Below, one piece after another: positions 33,049-46,008 of a DNA stretch of 64,000 nt (its first letter is position 1; every line of letters begins with the position of its first letter). The position numbers and the translations under genes were made by a program. The notes beneath the pieces are model-generated. The model was not told the DNA's origin and did no database searches. It saw nothing but the letters and a program-made list of their open reading frames with translations. The stretch covers positions 20,383,971 to 20,447,970 of the forward strand of contig NC_003070.9 in NCBI RefSeq assembly GCF_000001735.4, written 5' to 3'. The stretch comes from Arabidopsis thaliana. Lineage: Eukaryota > Streptophyta > Magnoliopsida > Brassicales > Brassicaceae.

Positions 33049-36000
33049 TCAACCTGTAACACATCCAAAAATGTTGATGATATATTGAGATAATACCGTT
33101 AGAAGAGGATTCAAATCATCGAAAAAAATTACAGGCTATGGGATGTATTCTTCTTACCTTCTTCGGAGAAAGCGAAAACACCACCAAGCATGTCATCGTC
33201 CTCATCATCATCGAGTTTTCCATCAGATGGAGCATCCTTATGCTCAGTTTCTGTAACAGTTTCATTGGAGACCACCTCCTCGAAAAACTGCTCGAAGTTT
33301 GGGGAGCCGTCAATGGGTCCTTCACCCTCGTCTGCTGCATTCATGCTCATATCAGAACGGTTAGAACTTACATTTGAATCTCCACTTATCCCACTGCTGT
33401 TTTCAATTTTTGTTTCAGCGGGCAGGGAGGCGTTCTTTGGCAAGACATGAGCGTCGTCGTCTATATAATCAGTGTCTTTCACAGCAGAAGAAATGGAAAC
33501 TACAGGCTGTTTAAATGTTACAATTCCGGTATGAGGATTTTGGTTTGGAGTTAGTGCAAAATGGGCACTCCCTCTTCTTTCCTCATCTTCGGGGTAAACC
33601 ATACCTGCTAAAACTTCAGTTTTAAGATTTGACATATCTTATAATGCATGGATTAAGAAAGTAAATTTGATTACCATTGAATGGATGCATTTCTTTAACT
33701 TGTCCAGGGTCAGAAGAAGAAGAAGAATCTGAATCTCTTTCCCCAGAAAATCCTCTACAAGCAAAGAAGAACCACTTCAAAATTGGATCAATGACAGACG
33801 CAGTTTATAAGATGTGATGCAGTTAGCGAGGTAACTTACCTGTTGCGCATACTGGTATACACACTGTGAAAATTATCATATACCGGCAGAAGATCCTTTC
33901 GCCTAATGTCAACCTCGTTCGCAGATACTTTCCCGATTTCTGTCTCCCCACCACCTTGATGCGAATTCAGGTTCTTGCCATCAGAGTCTGGTGGATACAT
34001 CGGATAGAAAGATATCTGGAATTGATAAAATTTAAGGGAGTGTCAGCCATTGTACATTCTATATAGTAAGAAGACATGACCAGCAGAGACGTAGATGGCA
34101 CCTCTGAATTTTGCCAGATTGGTTTTCTTCCGGAGTTTATCAGCACCTCTGCATTGGCAAGATAAACATGGTGTTTCTCCAGAGGCTTTGTTTGATCTTC
34201 ACTATCAGAAGTATCAACAGTTAACTCAGCATTTTTTCGTCCACCATAAGTAAGCCCGCATATGTTCTCCTCCCTCTCTGGCCAATCCGCTCTTCGACAG
34301 ACATCCCAACACTGAACTGGTTCAACTTTCACTCTCAGTTCCTCTTCAGAGGTCAGCCCAGAAGTTGCTCCATTTCGCGTATTGCTCTCAGCCTGGTCTC
34401 CTCCAAGAGATGGAATGAGTTTGTATTGAACTACATGACCTGATGGAGTGTAAACCAGTAAGTAGTCCAAGGCAGGAGATGACGACTGCGATTCTTGTGG
34501 CACAGATTGATGGAAAACAGCAGCAAGACAGCCAGAGGGGAAGGTGGGTTTTCCTACAACGGAACTTGCAGCATGGAAGAAATTGTTGCATTTGATTCGG
34601 CTAACCACAGAAAGAGTAACTGACGCTGGTGGTGGATATGAAAAATGGGTGGTCATAAACGACGGACTTGACCACCATGGCAGGGATAATGTTGGAGCAA
34701 GCGTCGGTCCATCGAATTGAGAGTTTCGTATTTCAAGAACATTTTCTCCCCCGAACGGGGATAAAACATAAATATGGCAGGTGCTCTTAGATGAAACAAT
34801 TGCAATCCACTGACTGTAGCTACTAAAGCAAATATCTTGTATCACCTGTGGGAATATAGCACAACAGCGTTTACAGTAACATAACCATCCAAATGAACTA
34901 TAGCTACAAGAGAAAAAGGAATAAGAAACATACAGCTGATGTCATGCCACGATGTAGTTTGTAAAGAGGCACATGGGAAGAGCTCCAATCATAGCTTTGA
35001 GCACCCGGTCCATTCTTTGTAGGTGTCGGCATAATCCGGAAAACGTTAATATTGTTACCGTGGATTGAGGCTGTTACTAGTAAAGTGCCACTAGGGTCGA
35101 AACAGAGAGCAGAGATTGGACTAGTGTGAGCCCTGAATTGTGCTATAATAGCTCGGGACTCAAAATCTTTGACAATTACCTGCCACAGGTCATATTGATA
35201 AGCATGTTATACTCCTTGTGTTAAGATATCCAAAGTGCAGAACAAAATAAAGACAAAACGTTATAAAACATTTACTATCCTAATCTAGGTTCTCAATACT
35301 CCATAAATGGTTTGGCATATGTTTAACATTCCACAACGCATACCATTCTCAAGCAACCGAACAAAAAAACGAGGGTTTAATATAATCAAGATAAGATGCT
35401 TTCTCTAAAAGACTAACCGTTCCAACAACATCTGACTCAGCTGAATGAGAACCGACCCGACCAACTTTCCGGCCAGGGCTGGACGAAAGAGAAGGACCAG
35501 GACCGTCATGCTTGAGATCTTGACAGTATTTAGATATAGTTTTGTAACCCTTGTCACCCAAATTGAGTAACCCAGCTGCCAAATGCTTACTAGATTCCAT
35601 AGCGTATCTTGCCACCAGATTACCATTATTTGGCGAGGTAGATGGACTGACACCAGGAGGAGTAACATTCTGAGGGCTCAGACGACCTATACTAGAAGAC
35701 AAGGGACTATTGGAAGCATACGCTAACCATCTAGCCCCGACAGCCATTGGACCATATCCAACATTAACCCCAGATATCCCTTGGTTTCCAAGCTGAGGTA
35801 CAGGATACGAGAGGACACTGAATTTGTTTTCAAGAGTTAGCGCATCAAAACAATATATCTGCATCACAATGGAAAAGCATTAACAGACAGTAGAAAACTT
35901 GCACTCCATATCGAAGAGATAGATAAGCACATAAAAAGCTAACCTGCGAACCGAGGCCAACAGCGACAATCCGAGGACTGCATCTAACCATATAAACAGT

Positions 36001-36763
36001 AGATCTAAACCTCAAAACATGAACATAGTTATGCGATCTAAGCGAATAAAATCGCACAACCGTGGGAGAGAGTGCAAGAGGATCCTCATAACCATTTCTA
36101 ACAGATCCATCTCTACTAGTAACAATAGGACCTGAACCTTTAGCTTCATCAGCAACAGCTAAAAGTATAGGATGTGATGATCTAAACCCTTCAACTCCAT
36201 CACATTTAGCAGGTAATGGCTGCATCTGTAAAAATGTAACCGGATCATCCCGCCTCGACACGAATTCGGTAACATCATTTGAATCATCGATATCAAGAAC
36301 TTGAAACCCGTTTGTATAACCTAGTAATAGAACGTTCTTGAAAGATGATTCACTTGTGTGCAATCTATCAAATGAAGACCACAACACCTGCTTCACCAAA
36401 CACAAGGATCACAACAAGTCAAACCTATCTCGATAAAAAAGACTCACACTTTTTCCTAATCTGATCAAAATCACATAAACCCAATTGGAAAATGAATCAA
36501 AAACCCCCAAATTCCAAAATAGAGAATCACGAATTGGGGAAAATCAAAATTGAGGTCAAAACCTGATCTTTAAGCTCGTGAGAATCAGAAGAGAGGGAAG
36601 CAGCGACGGAGGCGCTAGCTGAGCGAACACCGGAGGAAGCAGTTCTGATGCAAGTAGAGATGAATTTTAACGAATTGGGCAAAAAGCCATTAGTACCATT
36701 ATTCTTCGTTTGATTATGATTATCTCCGTTGTTGTTGATGTTGACCTTGGAGTTACTCTTCAT
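33049..36763 (-). CDS. ATG18H: Autophagy-related protein 18h (WD-repeat, BCAS3-domain PROPPIN-like)
   Basis: Phosphoinositide-binding beta-propeller protein of the ATG18 family, acting in autophagosome formation. Nine exons: 36763-36563, 36387-35944, 35858-35418, 35179-34934, 34845-34102, 34015-33840, 33754-33675, 33604-33158 and a 5-nt coding end 33053-33049; total 927 residues. Propeller region: WSSFDRLHTSE, VLLLGYTNGFQVLDI, PTVVRFYSLRSHNYVH, SAVESDVVGTVIVKDFESR, HTSPISALCFDPSGTLLVTASIHGNNINVFRI. The lipid-binding FRRG position reads YKLHRGMTSA. A long BCAS3-type C-terminal half follows (ADWPEREENICGLTYGG, VYLANAEVLINSGRKPIW) with an acidic tail DDDEDDDMLGGVFAFSEEG. A Met 19 codons upstream (36820) is in frame; 36763 fits the known protein. 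The frame also reads through the last donor to a stop at 33129, so retention of the final intron would change only the last residues. Confidence 0.95.
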
Positions 36764-38860
36764 AGTAATTATGAATTCTTCGTGGAAGATACCACCGGAG
36801 ATACACCGGAGAAGAGACAACGATCGGAAACAGCATAAGCCGGCGGCGATTTCGAAGAAGAAGAATAAGTAAAGAGATTGTTTAATTTGAGAAATTTTGA
36901 AGCTTTGCCATTTTTTGGTAATTGGGGTTAAGCGGTGGTGTGTTTTTTGACCTTCTTCACGGAAGAAGAAGAAGAAGCGAAGAAGATGATGATGATGATG
37001 GAGAAGAAACGGTTCTTTGCTTTTTTTTGGTTTCTGTTTTTTTTTTTTTTTTGGGTTTGCTTTTTGTTTTGTTCTTTGGGCCTTTGTGGCTTTAAGTTTT
37101 AGTTAGTTTTGTTTTGTCTATTTGGTTTTTGAGTAAAACTTAAAAGTCACTGTCCTAAAAGAAAGAGTTACTGTAGTGCTTTGGCGTCTACGGGTGTTTT
37201 AGATTGCTGTGTAAGCAAACAATTTTTTGTATTTTTTATCTCGTGCATGTTCACATTATTACCTTTTTTTTTGGGAATGTTTAAATATTATCATTCAAAA
37301 ATTACACCAAATTGATTAATTGAATCAACAATAGATCTATTTATTGTTTAAGAAATGTAGAGATCGTGCAAGCTTAATGTTCCATATAATATAGGTCCTA
37401 GGGCTAGTTGTTACTTATTTGGTGTATAATTGAAATAGGTTTTAGTTTGCACGTCACAACTCAAAGAAAATCAAGGCATCCCTCAGGCCTAAGCCTTCCA
37501 TGTTTAGACCCATTTGCACCAAAGCAGTTAATGCCCAACGACTAGTGATTTGGGTAATCAATTGCTTTGTATGTTGAATCATATCTTTCTTTTTTAGGTT
37601 AGATTTTTTTTTTTCTTAGTCAACATGAATAATCAGATTATATACCCTAAATTTTTTAGAAATTGCTACACTATAATTTCATTCACCCTCTTTATTCTAG
37701 CTAATCAGAAGCTATCCCCTAATTTTTAAAAAATATATTTAATTATTATTGAATTTGCTGTTCACCATTTAAAAAAATGTACTCCCTCTAGTCAATGTGT
37801 TCTCAACTATATTACATGCATTAATAAAGACTTAAAGAGTGACTAATTCGAAATCTTGTCAGATTATTGAAGTAAGAGTTTTATTACGTCGTTGTTAGTA
37901 TACAGATTATATAACAAACAATAAAATGTGGTTCCCGTGTAAAGATAATTATAAGTTATAACCTTATATTAGACGACAAAAAAAAAAATGTTATAACCTT
38001 ATATTATTTGAGAAGTTACAAAAAAAGATTAAATAAATATGGACGAACAAGAGAAACTATATCTGTATATAGTACTTAAGTTATAACCCTATAACTCACA
38101 CATTCTTTCAGTAGCAATGAGTTTAATCAAAATGATTCCTTAGACTTGTATTTATCCACTCACACGGTTTAGTAATATATTAAATGAAAAAAAGCTCTAA
38201 AAGGAAGTTGCTCCTATATATCTTATTCTTCTTTTATATGGTTTTACAAATTCATAAAATTCACCAAAATGACAGTACCATGCATATACCAACCACCCTA
38301 CGATCAAACAGCAAGGCTAAAACATAACTGTAAGTGTTTTCACTATTTTGTTTCATGTTTTCACCCTCTTGGTTACGAAGGCAACTATGCCAAAACTTAT
38401 TAGTAAACTTTGATTAACTGACTTTTGTTGAGACCAAAGAACAGTTCCAAATCTTGCGTCTACCCGTCTCCAATTATTTAAAGAATATTTTGTCAGAGTT
38501 GCACGTTTTTACGAACACCATTTCATTAATATAACTATATGTTCTTTTAAAATAAAGGCCAATAATTTCACCAAAAAACTTAAAAATAAAAGCCAACTAC
38601 TGTTTTTTTGTCCTACACTCCTACTTGATTTGTTTTTCGTCCTTTGTTAATTACCCACGATATCTTCAAGCCTTTTTAAAAAAAAAGTGTCTAAAACTTC
38701 TCAAGATCCTATATAAATGTATGAAGAGTTTTGAACTTAGTACTTGTCACAAATATAAGTGACAATATCCTCTTAAGTCTCTTACTCTATCTCTCTCTTT
38801 AACTGTATCTTAAACAAAAAGAAAGAGTATGATCATCAGAAGAAAAAAGAAACAACAACA
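36764..38860. other. ATG18h leader and long intergenic region
   Basis: The leader and promoter of ATG18h (36764-37070) carry a GAA/GAT microsatellite (36961-37000) and poly-T tracts. From 37070 to 38700 the DNA is AT-rich. A TACTCCCTCTAGTCAATG at 37779 resembles a MITE end, but I find no matching inverted end nearby. Bases 38700-38860 are the promoter and leader of the ERD6-like orphan exon. Confidence 0.5.
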
Positions 38861-39001
38861 ATGGAGAGACAAAAGAGCATGGAAGCCAGTTTACTCAGGA
38901 AGAGTCTCAGCATAAGAGAAAGGAAACACCCAAATGAAGATGGTTACCCTGAATCCAGTTTACTCAGAAAGTGTTCAAGCATTTTATTTAACACCTTCTA
39001 G
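38861..39001 (+). pseudogene. Orphan first exon of an ERD6-type sugar transporter
   Basis: An ORF of 46 residues, MERQKSMEASLLRKSLSIRE then RKHPNEDGYPESSLLRK, which closely matches the N-terminal cytosolic tail of ERD6 (MERQKSMEKGLLRKSLSIRERKFPNEDAFLES...). It then stops after FNTF without reaching any membrane segment, and no further transporter exon follows before the complete ERD6-like gene 1.5 kb downstream. It has a plausible leader, so a short transcript is possible. The sequence is from memory of ERD6; it is a truncated paralog of the neighbour's family but not of the neighbour itself, whose own N-terminus is different ([10 protein letters not shown]). Confidence 0.75.
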
Positions 39002-40500
39002 GCGTGAAATGAAAGATCTAAATCAACAGGGGTCAACTTAACTAGCATTGAGCTCTTCTCTAAGTGATGAGACTATGCAACTATATATCATGAATCAAAC
39101 ATTAAACACCCTAATCTAGCCTAACGATCACCTATGAATGAGACTACTCAATTATTATGACAATTAAAATACAAAATGTAAGAAAACTAAAGATTATCAA
39201 TAAATTCTAAAACAATTGAATAAATGTTAGTGATGTTAGCCCAAAAGAGTTTAGATCTAAGAGGCTACTGAAAGTAAGAGCAAGACGGCTACTTTAGGTA
39301 ATGTTTTGAGTGAACTTTGCTTTGTATTATTTCACTTAATCTTTAGGTTACAACATGGTTCCCTTTTATAGCTAAACAATGCTAGGGTTTCAATGATTGT
39401 AAACTGACAGCTGTCTCTGTCTTATCAAGCTTCGGAGGTCACCAAACAACCAAATCTGTTCTTTGTGTTGATTGGATCCGTACAGACGCTCCTCTTCTCT
39501 GTCTTCACTCTGATTTGTTTTCTTGCACAGGTGGTGGTCTTGTCTGTTGAGAAGAGGAAGAACACTTGTTGGGCTTCGTTGTTGTGTTGGTTGTGTTGTC
39601 ATTGGGCCTGTTTGGTGAGTGGCCCAATAACCATTTTCCTTTGTTAAGCTGAGCGACGTCGTTTTCTTTCTTTGACTCTTTAGCTGAACTTGAGCTCTGC
39701 TTCGATCTCATTTCAGATCTTGGAGCTGTTGATGGCGGAGCAGTGGAGCTCTTGCTAATAGCTACTACAACTAACCATAAGTGAAAACTATATATGAAAA
39801 GCTTAGGATTTTAGTTCTTATATGATAGTATTTATATGAAAATATAAGTGTATCCGGATCGACCGATTCAGATTGGGCAAACCCTTAAAGGAGAAGTAGA
39901 TAAATGATTGATCGTCTGGTCGATTACCATTATAAATCTCATGAAATACGTATGTCTTTCCTCTTTTTCGTTGAAGGACTAACTTTTTTCAAGAGAGATT
40001 TACCCGTTCGATTGCTACTGGTCTTAGTTTCTTCTTACTCGAACTCGTTATTCTCTTCTTGGTTCTTTGCTTGTTCCCATCTATAGAGTGTGTGCTTCAG
40101 ATAGTTTCATAGACCTATTAAAAGATAATATATATTTGCAATGCATATGCTCTAGGATCTTAAATTCAAATCAAAACTAAAAATACAAAAAAAGAAAAGA
40201 AAAAACAAAAAAAAGAAGACATAAACCTAGTTGTTTAAACCACTAAAATACAAACGCATAAACTTACTACACATGAAAATGAAACGACTACATACGACTG
40301 ACTACTTTGCATATATATATTTGTGAATTACTCTTCACTTTTTCTCTATATATAATAACAACTTGAAGACAAAGACAAAATAATAAAATAACCTTATCTC
40401 TTCTCTATATATTAGTTCTTGAGATCTCTCCAACAACTCTACTTTGTCTTTACTCAAGTATTTCACTAAGAAAGATAGAATCACAAAAAGGAAAGAGAAA
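39002..40500. other. Intergenic with a probable decayed LTR-type element
   Basis: Bases 39230-39760 contain sequence with the look of an old LTR-retrotransposon end, read on the minus strand (TATAAAAGGGA box near 39362, terminal TAACA at 39232-39236), followed by non-repetitive low-complexity coding-like DNA on both strands. I treat it as a fossil of uncertain family; it is not whole. Bases 39800-40500 are the promoter and leader of the ERD6-like transporter gene. Confidence 0.35.
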
Positions 40501-43500
40501 ATGAGAGGAGAAATCGATGAAGCTAATCTTGCTCCTGAAACTTCACTTATTAACAAAGAGAATCAAGACTCATCGGCGACAATAACAACTACTCTCTTGC
40601 TCACCACTTTTGTAGCCGTGTCTGGTTCCTTTGTCTTTGGCTCAGCTGTGAGTTTACAATTACTAATTTTTGCTTTTGTTCAGTAATTGTGTGTTGTGTT
40701 TTGTGTTTGAATCTTAATTTCTAATTTCGTTGAAAATTTTGGCAGATAGGATATTCATCACCTGTTCAGTCGGATTTAACCAAGGAGTTGAATCTCTCTG
40801 TGGCAGAGGTAAACTGTTATTTTATTTTTTTGTCTTTTAATTTATTATGCCATATGTTTTTGTTTGCTAGCTAGATAGGTAAAATATACTTAAGTACATT
40901 TAACTTATGTGTATAGTATTAGTTACTGATCTAATCAATGAGTATGGATTGAGGCAGTAGTTTTTTTTTTTTTTTTTAATTGAGGCAAGTAGTTGTGAAA
41001 GGGTTATGATACTAGAAGAAAATAATGAGTGGAGAATTAAAATTTAAAGGATTATCTCACTATTTTTGTACTAATAATGAGTGGAGAATTGACGGAAAAA
41101 AAAATGAGTGGAGAATTGAATTTTTGTACTGTAGACGTACTGGTCCTACTCCAAATGCTTGCATGTTGAGATAAATTAGTTGTGTCCGGCTATTAATTAT
41201 GATCTCTATTTCGGTTAGAATTTTTTTTCTTTTTTTTTCTCCGTCTTGATTTAAGGTTTATAGGTGTGGAAAAAATATCATTTAGTAGAAAATTAAGAAA
41301 TAAGCATACCTTTACGAAAGATGACAAATTATATAAACATCATCGTAAAAATCAAGATATATCACCTATAAATGTTTTTAAACTACATGCAGTACTCGCT
41401 CTTCGGTTCGATTCTGACAATTGGAGCAATGATCGGCGCAGCTATGAGTGGACGAATCGCCGATATGATAGGCAGACGAGCTGTAAAATTTGTTCTTCTT
41501 TCTTTCCATGACAAGCGAATATTTACATTTTTGCGTCAAACTGGTAAATAAATCATTTATTTGTGTGTGTGTGTGTGATTAGACTATGGGTTTCTCGGAG
41601 ATGTTTTGCATTCTCGGCTGGTTAGCAATCTACCTTTCTAAGGTTAGCTTAGTATTTTTCTATATATCTCTCTGTATTTCTCATCAACTATATTTCTTCA
41701 AGAAGTACTTAAAATTTACCATGTGGTTTTTGTCTATTAAGGTTGCAATTTGGCTTGACGTTGGGAGATTCTTGGTTGGTTATGGAATGGGCGTTTTTTC
41801 GTTTGTGGTAAAATCTATAAACTCTAGCTAGTAGCTTGAATAATGAAAAATATTGTGGTGATTACAAGAAAACAAATTCGATGATCAATTGTAAGATGAG
41901 TGACCTAATGATCTAAATAAATATATCTCTACTTTTCTTATATATCTATTTACAATAAACATTAGCCTTCTACAATTGTTAATTTCTTAAAACGAAAGCT
42001 ATATTGGTCATATTAGATACTAGATTATATGTTGAAACTATTTGTTGCCCCCAAGAGTATGATATTTCATATGTACTACTAGCTGGTATTCCGGCTTAAA
42101 ATTGCGCATGCGAGGAACAACACAATGAAAAGATAACTTCTTCGATTTATGTAGCTGAAAGTTGTTGCTAGCTATAGTACAGTAGATTTTGTATCGTTCT
42201 TTCATCTAGATTGTTTTGTTAATCGATGATCAGGTTCCTGTATACATAGCTGAAATCACTCCTAAGGGTCTTCGTGGTGGGTTTACAACTGTTCATCAGG
42301 TATGAATATGTTATACAATAACTAAATTAGTTTTTATGAATATGTTATACAAGAACTAAATTAGTTTTTAAAAATTAAATCAGAAGTTACAAAATATATA
42401 CTCTAAAAGTATTATTTTCATCTCCATCGATCTTTAACAGTGTTAACATTGCAGTTACTGATATGTTTGGGTGTCTCAGTCACATATCTCTTGGGCTCTT
42501 TTATAGGCTGGCGAATTTTAGCTTTGATCGGTAATATCCGTCAACATACTTTAAATAAGTTACTCATACTAAAAAATTGTTAATTAATTTTTTTTTTATG
42601 CTCCAGGAATGATACCATGTGTTGTACAAATGATGGGATTATTTGTCATCCCAGAGTCTCCTAGATGGTTGGTACGTTATCCGTCAACATACTACAAGTT
42701 TAATAGTTTTTATGTACCTAATGCCAAATCTAGTCTATCCAATCATTACGCTAAGTAACCCAAAACTTTCATTGTTATAGAAAATAATTGTTCGCAAAAA
42801 TTCTCAGGCAAAAGTTGGCAAATGGGAAGAATTTGAGATTGCATTGCAACGATTACGTGGTGAATCCGCAGATATTTCATATGAGTCTAATGAGATCAAA
42901 GTAAAGTAACACTAAATTCTATTTCTTGAGCTCACTACATTTTTTACAAATTTCCATTAAAGTGTAAAATCTCCTGTATTTCTATATTTTCTAGGATTAT
43001 ACGCGAAGACTTACAGATTTATCAGAAGGTAGTATAGTAGATCTGTTCCAGCCACAGTATGCTAAATCTCTAGTTGTAAGTGTTTTTAACTTATAAAATT
43101 GTTCAATAAGTAGTTATTTTCATTATTCTATGATGAAATGCCAAGTGGGTTTTAGGTGGGAGTTGGTCTGATGGTTTTGCAACAATTTGGAGGGGTTAAT
43201 GGAATTGCTTTTTACGCTAGCTCTATTTTCGAATCTGCTGGTACATGCACCTTTAATATTGATTAATGTGCCTAAACCCCAAAAATTAAAAAAGAACTTC
43301 ACTAACCAACTTAATTTTTTGTTTTGTAGGGGTTTCTTCCAAAATTGGAATGATTGCGATGGTGGTCGTACAGGTAAGTTTTTGGGTATTATTATTTTAT
43401 TTTCCCCAATTTTTTGATGGTTAATTAAGTGAATGAATATATATTTATATAGGGTAACAACACAACTAATACAAATATATATTACAAAAATAATATAATT

Positions 43501-46008
43501 ATACTAAAGGATTTTTAGGGAAGAAAAACCTGAGAAAGAAAGAGAATATATAATGTTAGAGTGTGAATTGTTTCCATTCGAAAGAGAAGGAAGAGAGCAG
43601 GATAGCGATCAGTCGCGACGACTAATTCCTGGAGATTGTTGATCGATGCGATAGGTCGCTGGATCTGTCGCTAAATTTAACGACTACCAAACGACCATCA
43701 CTGGCGACTACTAAACGATCATGACCATAAAATTATAAAATGAACACACGCTTCTCCGATACAAACCAAATCGTTCTAATCTGAGTTTCATTTGTTTACC
43801 TATCAAATACAAAAATTAATCTGACCCAAAATTTATCCTATAACAAGATTATAGAGAGATAAACCCGTAGAGGAACCATATATCAAGGTAACATGTTAGA
43901 AATACCTAACATTAAAGAAATGAGACGTTGAGTGATATATGAATAATATGGTCTAATCCACTTTTGTTTTGAATTGAAAAGCCAAAATAATTACAATTAA
44001 TATATAATTGTTTAACATTTAAAATTCAATGTATCATTTCTTAAAATTATTTGTAGCTGAGACGAATTTTCTTTCCAGATCCCTATGACAACTTTAGGTG
44101 TACTGTTGATGGATAAATCAGGAAGACGACCATTACTTCTAGTAAGAAAAAACAAGTGACTAACATTTTTTTATAATGTTATTAGTCAAATACAAAGTAA
44201 TTTTTACAAGTACCTTTTCTCACTATATTAAAAATAAAGTTTTTAAAGAATTTATGTTATAACTGTAGTTCCAACTTATTATTGTTTTTTTATCTTTTAT
44301 TATTATTATTATACATTGGTGGATAATTATATATTGCCTCCCTAGTCCCTATATATATGTCAATATGTATATGTTGAAAGAATTACATATAATGAATTTA
44401 ATATTTTATCTCTTCAGATTTCTGCTACTGGAACATGTATCGGGTGTTTCCTCGTCGGTTTATCATTTTCATTACAGGTTCTCTCCTTATTTATATTTTA
44501 AAATAATATCTTGATTTTATCTATTTTTAACATATTATGTTTTAGTATATTAATATCAGTATAAAAATTGAATATTTTTTGTCTACAGTGGTGCCATATG
44601 ACTTTATTGTTACCATAATTATAATTTTTTCTTCTAATAGAGATTTAATATATTTTCTCGATCTATGTCTAGATCTAGATGATAAATATCTAGAAATATT
44701 AATTTTTATTGTTTGATTGTATATTAATATTAAAACTTCTCAAGTAGTTGCATATATGCTTCAAAATGTTTATAATTTCATATTATGTACTATAATTTTT
44801 GGGTTCATCCTGTTGTAGTTTGTAAAGCAATTGAGTGGAGATGCTTCATATCTAGCACTTACAGGCGTTTTGGTAAGTTTGACGACTAAAATCTAGATTT
44901 CCTTTTTTTTTATCCTCAATTTGAAAAGTTTGAAAATAGTTGATATGAATATGATAGTTTTGGCATACTGAAACGTTGCTGTTTGAAAGTGGGAATGACT
45001 GTACCAATAAGATGGTGCATGAAAAAAATAGAAGAACTGATATACACATCTATATCATCAAAATACGTTTATTTTTCCTGTAACTCGTTCTGAAAGAACT
45101 ATATAGTAGACGTGTTTGAGTTGAAGGAATTTTACGATGAATGACTTGCTAAAACAAATTTCCGAATACTATGTCGGTGAGGAAAAACTACTAGAAAAGA
45201 ACAAATAATATCATTATTGTTATTAACAAGTATTTCGTGGCTTCTGGGATAGCGAACCAACTATTGGATGAAATTAGAACCCACACACATACTTTGAAAG
45301 ATCGTAGACGTCCATAAATGATAAATTTATCTTATTTTTTCAGGTGTACACCGGATCATTTTCATTAGGGATGGGTGGGATTCCTTGGGTCATTATGTCA
45401 GAGGTAAGTAACATTCATAAAAATTCTTTGGTTTTAAACATACTCTTATACTTAATAATCCGATCGATGTCTTAAGAAATATTAAACTTTATATCATAAA
45501 CCTACGGTTTAGTATTAAAATTAAATAATAAATTATTTAACTCTCATATGGTTGTATGTGGTATGATTTTGATCAGTGTATATAAATTATGTTCCTTTAT
45601 GATTTATTTATTGATTCTTTGTTTATATAACATTTTAATTCAATTTAGTTGGTGCGTAGATATTAATTTTATGTTTTATATGATAAAGATATTTCCAATA
45701 GACATAAAAGGATCAGCCGGAAGCCTCGTGACTGTTGTTAGCTGGGTCGGATCATGGATTATATCTTTTACATTTAACTTTCTAATGAATTGGAATCCGG
45801 CAGGTATAAAATTTGTTTAAATTTTGCTTTTATCAATAAATTTTGTTCTTTATCTAATAGTGGCACAAGTTTTAAATTTTCAGGAACGTTTTATGTTTTC
45901 GCTACTGTTTGTGGGGCTACTGTTATTTTTGTAGCAAAACTCGTACCAGAAACCAAAGGTCGCACACTTGAGGAAATCCAATATTCGATTGGTTATGTAG
46001 AATTGTAA
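40501..46008 (+). CDS. ERDL5: ERD6-like sugar transporter 5 (MFS)
   Basis: Vacuolar-membrane-type monosaccharide transporter of the ERD6/ESL family of the major facilitator superfamily. Eighteen exons (first 40501-40647, then 40746, 41393, 41583, 41742, 42234, 42455, 42607, 42808, 42995, 43156, 43330, 44079, 44418, 44819, 45344, 45689, 45884-46008 as starts) keep phase and give 470 residues with about 12 membrane helices. Signatures: [11 protein letters not shown] (loop 2-3 RxGRR), [25 protein letters not shown] (PVYIAE), [38 protein letters not shown] and [12 protein letters not shown] at the C-terminus. The N-terminus [17 protein letters not shown] is short and soluble, and exon 1 ends in the first membrane helix, [11 protein letters not shown]. 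Intron 12 is unusually long (705 bp). An orphan ERD6-type first exon lies upstream. Confidence 0.93.
41024..41121. repeat. Short direct repeats in intron 2 of the ERD6-like gene
   Basis: The unit AATAATGAGTGGAGAATT (or AAAATGAGTGGAGAATT) occurs three times within about 100 bp, between runs of T and A. Looks like local slippage duplication. Confidence 0.8.
42301..42368. repeat. 34-bp tandem duplication in intron 6 of the ERD6-like gene
   Basis: Two adjacent copies, 42301-42334 and 42335-42368, starting TATGAATATGTTATAC and differing at a single base. Recent slippage duplication inside an intron. Confidence 0.9.

Noticed and set aside
33116-33450. ORFs overlapping the end of ATG18h on both strands
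   Set aside because: Alternate-frame shadows of the acidic ATG18h tail.
37779-37810. Second MITE-like end (TACTCCCTCTAGTC)
   Set aside because: No matching inverted end or TA duplication found within several hundred bases.
39390-39711. ORFs on both strands in the ERD6 spacer
   Set aside because: No family recognised; lies in the probable decayed repeat and the two strands mirror each other.
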